Assembly: GCA_003194525.1 (NCBI GenBank)
Contig: NBIV01000038.1
Span: 310,001-374,000, forward strand
Length of the DNA: 64,000 bases
Source: Gracilariopsis chorda
Taxonomy: Eukaryota > Rhodophyta > Florideophyceae > Gracilariales > Gracilariaceae
Reading direction: 5' to 3'
This document shows, in pieces, positions 63,000 to 64,000 of the stretch. Below the pieces are notes generated by a model. That model did no database searches, was not told the origin of the DNA, and saw only the letters and a list, made by a program, of their open reading frames with translations. How positions within the stretch are numbered: position 1 is the first letter of the stretch; every line of letters starts with the position of its first letter. Made by a program: the position numbers and the translations under genes.

Positions 63000-64000
63000 T
63001 CAGGGGAATTGCCGCTAAGCGCGGTGCACCGTCTCCTTGAGGAGGGGCAGCGTCCGGTACGACCGGTTTCGAGCGTGCGATGGCGCGCGTTTTTCACGAG
63101 TTCCTCGGTTCTTCGCCGCAGCGTTGCGGAAGTTGGCGCAAATTATTCCCCGGAGCAGGGGCTTCCATTCCTTCGACGATGGGAGGCGTTTCCGCGCCAT
63201 GGCCTGAAGCTTCGACTGCGGCTTGGCTGCCTTTTTCCCTGATAGGGTTGTGCGGTAGTTGCGCTTCAACCTCCCGTGTAGCACGGTATAATTGCCGCTT
63301 TTTGCGGGGCCTGCGCGTCTGGCTCTTGTTGCGCAGCACTGCTCGAGAACGGGGGATTAGTGTCGTGTGACATACTCCGTGCTCCTCGGTCAGTGTTCCG
63401 TGTTTCCCGTTGCGACGGCGATAGCGTTCCTCGAAAACGAGTGTTCTCCTCCCCCTCCTTAGACGGAGCGGCGGGATAAGGGAGAACATTCCCCGCCTGG
63501 CGGGTGTAAATTCGCGCCAGGGGGGCGGGCGTGGTAGGGGCGGGCGCTGAGAGGCCCGAATTACCCGGCTGAGCCGGTGAGTCCGACAGGGTCGGAAGGT
63601 CTGAGAGTCCCCGGCTGGGGTGTGGTAGTACCGTAGGCCTAGTACTCCCGGATGATTCCGGTGTTGCAGAGTCCGTAGAAACGGGGTTGCCTGGATACAG
63701 GACTACCTCTGACGAGGGAGGAGGGGCAAGGACAACACAATCACGGGAAATCTGTTCGTGGGTGTCGCCCATCTCTACCACGACAGTGTCGGTGTTTACA
63801 GAGATGACCATGAATGGTCCATCCGCCACAGGCGAGAGTTTATGGCGCTTCTCCCGTTCCGGGTTGTAGTACTCCTTCCTGATGAAGACGTAGTTATTCG
63901 CCTGAATTGGGGATGGTTTCCCTCGCAAGCGAGCATCAAAATCCCGCTTGTAAGCGGCTTGGGCCCTTGCCATAGACTTCCGCGCAGCGGGGACCTGCTT
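63000..64000 (-). pseudogene. pol: integrase C-terminal part of pol, element G (partial)
   Basis: 63973-63266 is open for 235 codons: A-R-A-Q-A-A-Y-K-R-D-F-D-A, then G-P-F-M-V-I-S-V-N-T-D-T-V-V-V-E and I-S-R-D-C-V-V-L (Cys where C and D have Arg), followed by a Pro/Ser linker that stops at 63266. The chromodomain ORF resumes in another frame at 62994, so a frame break separates them. The catalytic part lies beyond the window. Confidence 0.75.

Larger units (their letters stand above)
59383..64000 (-). mobile_element. Ty3/gypsy chromodomain retrotransposon G (D family, 3' part, runs off right edge)
   Basis: 3' LTR 59383-60214, polypurine tract, antisense ORF (60264-62057, plus strand), chromodomain ORF (62994-62245) and the integrase C-terminal region of pol. 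Organisation is the same as in element D, and sequence is similar throughout. It is inserted in gag of element F; the bases before the LTR are CACGG, and the matching duplication should lie outside the window. Confidence 0.9.

Overview
The window reads as nuclear DNA of a eukaryote dominated by LTR retrotransposons. Every large open frame is Ty3/gypsy gag or pol, there are no bacterial-type operons, and I recognise no tRNA or rRNA. A florideophyte red alga (Chondrus-like) is my best guess, because the C-terminal part of the secreted protein at 3180-4198 resembles a family I remember from Chondrus crispus. That is memory, not a search, and another algal or oomycete-like genome is possible.

Layout. 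1-1748: 5' part of a minus-strand element (A) with gag, an A-AAA-AAC frameshift site and the start of protease; a solo LTR of the same family lies at 2862-3062. 3060-6837: a short host interval with one probable two-exon secreted gene and a small SANT/Myb-like gene start. 6838-35254: three elements nested inside each other. The plus-strand element B (6838-35254) is split between gag and protease by the minus-strand element C (8217-31300, duplication gtctt). C is split inside its antisense ORF by the minus-strand element D (10646-22077, duplication ccgat). 35259-44305: the main host interval, with a cysteine-rich secreted protein, a Cys/Pro repeat protein, a SANT/Myb-like ORF and several large palindromes. 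44306-64000: a second nest with degenerate elements E and F, a Helitron (about 54984-58978) inside the gag of F, and element G (D family) also inserted in the gag of F and running off the right edge.

C, D and G share an unusual plan: 5' LTR, gag, pol, chromodomain ORF on the minus strand, and then a convergent ORF of about 600 codons on the opposite strand, starting 36-56 bp inside the 3' LTR. I call it the aORF. All three copies keep one continuous frame interrupted only by scattered nonsense changes, and element E carries what looks like a distant homologue. I recognise no known domain in it. This is the best candidate here for an undescribed system.

The same elements are packed with very short perfect hairpins (4-7 bp arms, 2-6 nt loops), about one every 20-25 bp in places. 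At equivalent LTR positions C, D, G and E carry stems of different sequence that are each still self-complementary. A, B and the host genes do not show this. The two LTRs of D are also mosaic: no differences over 367 bp, but about 26 over the other 460 bp.
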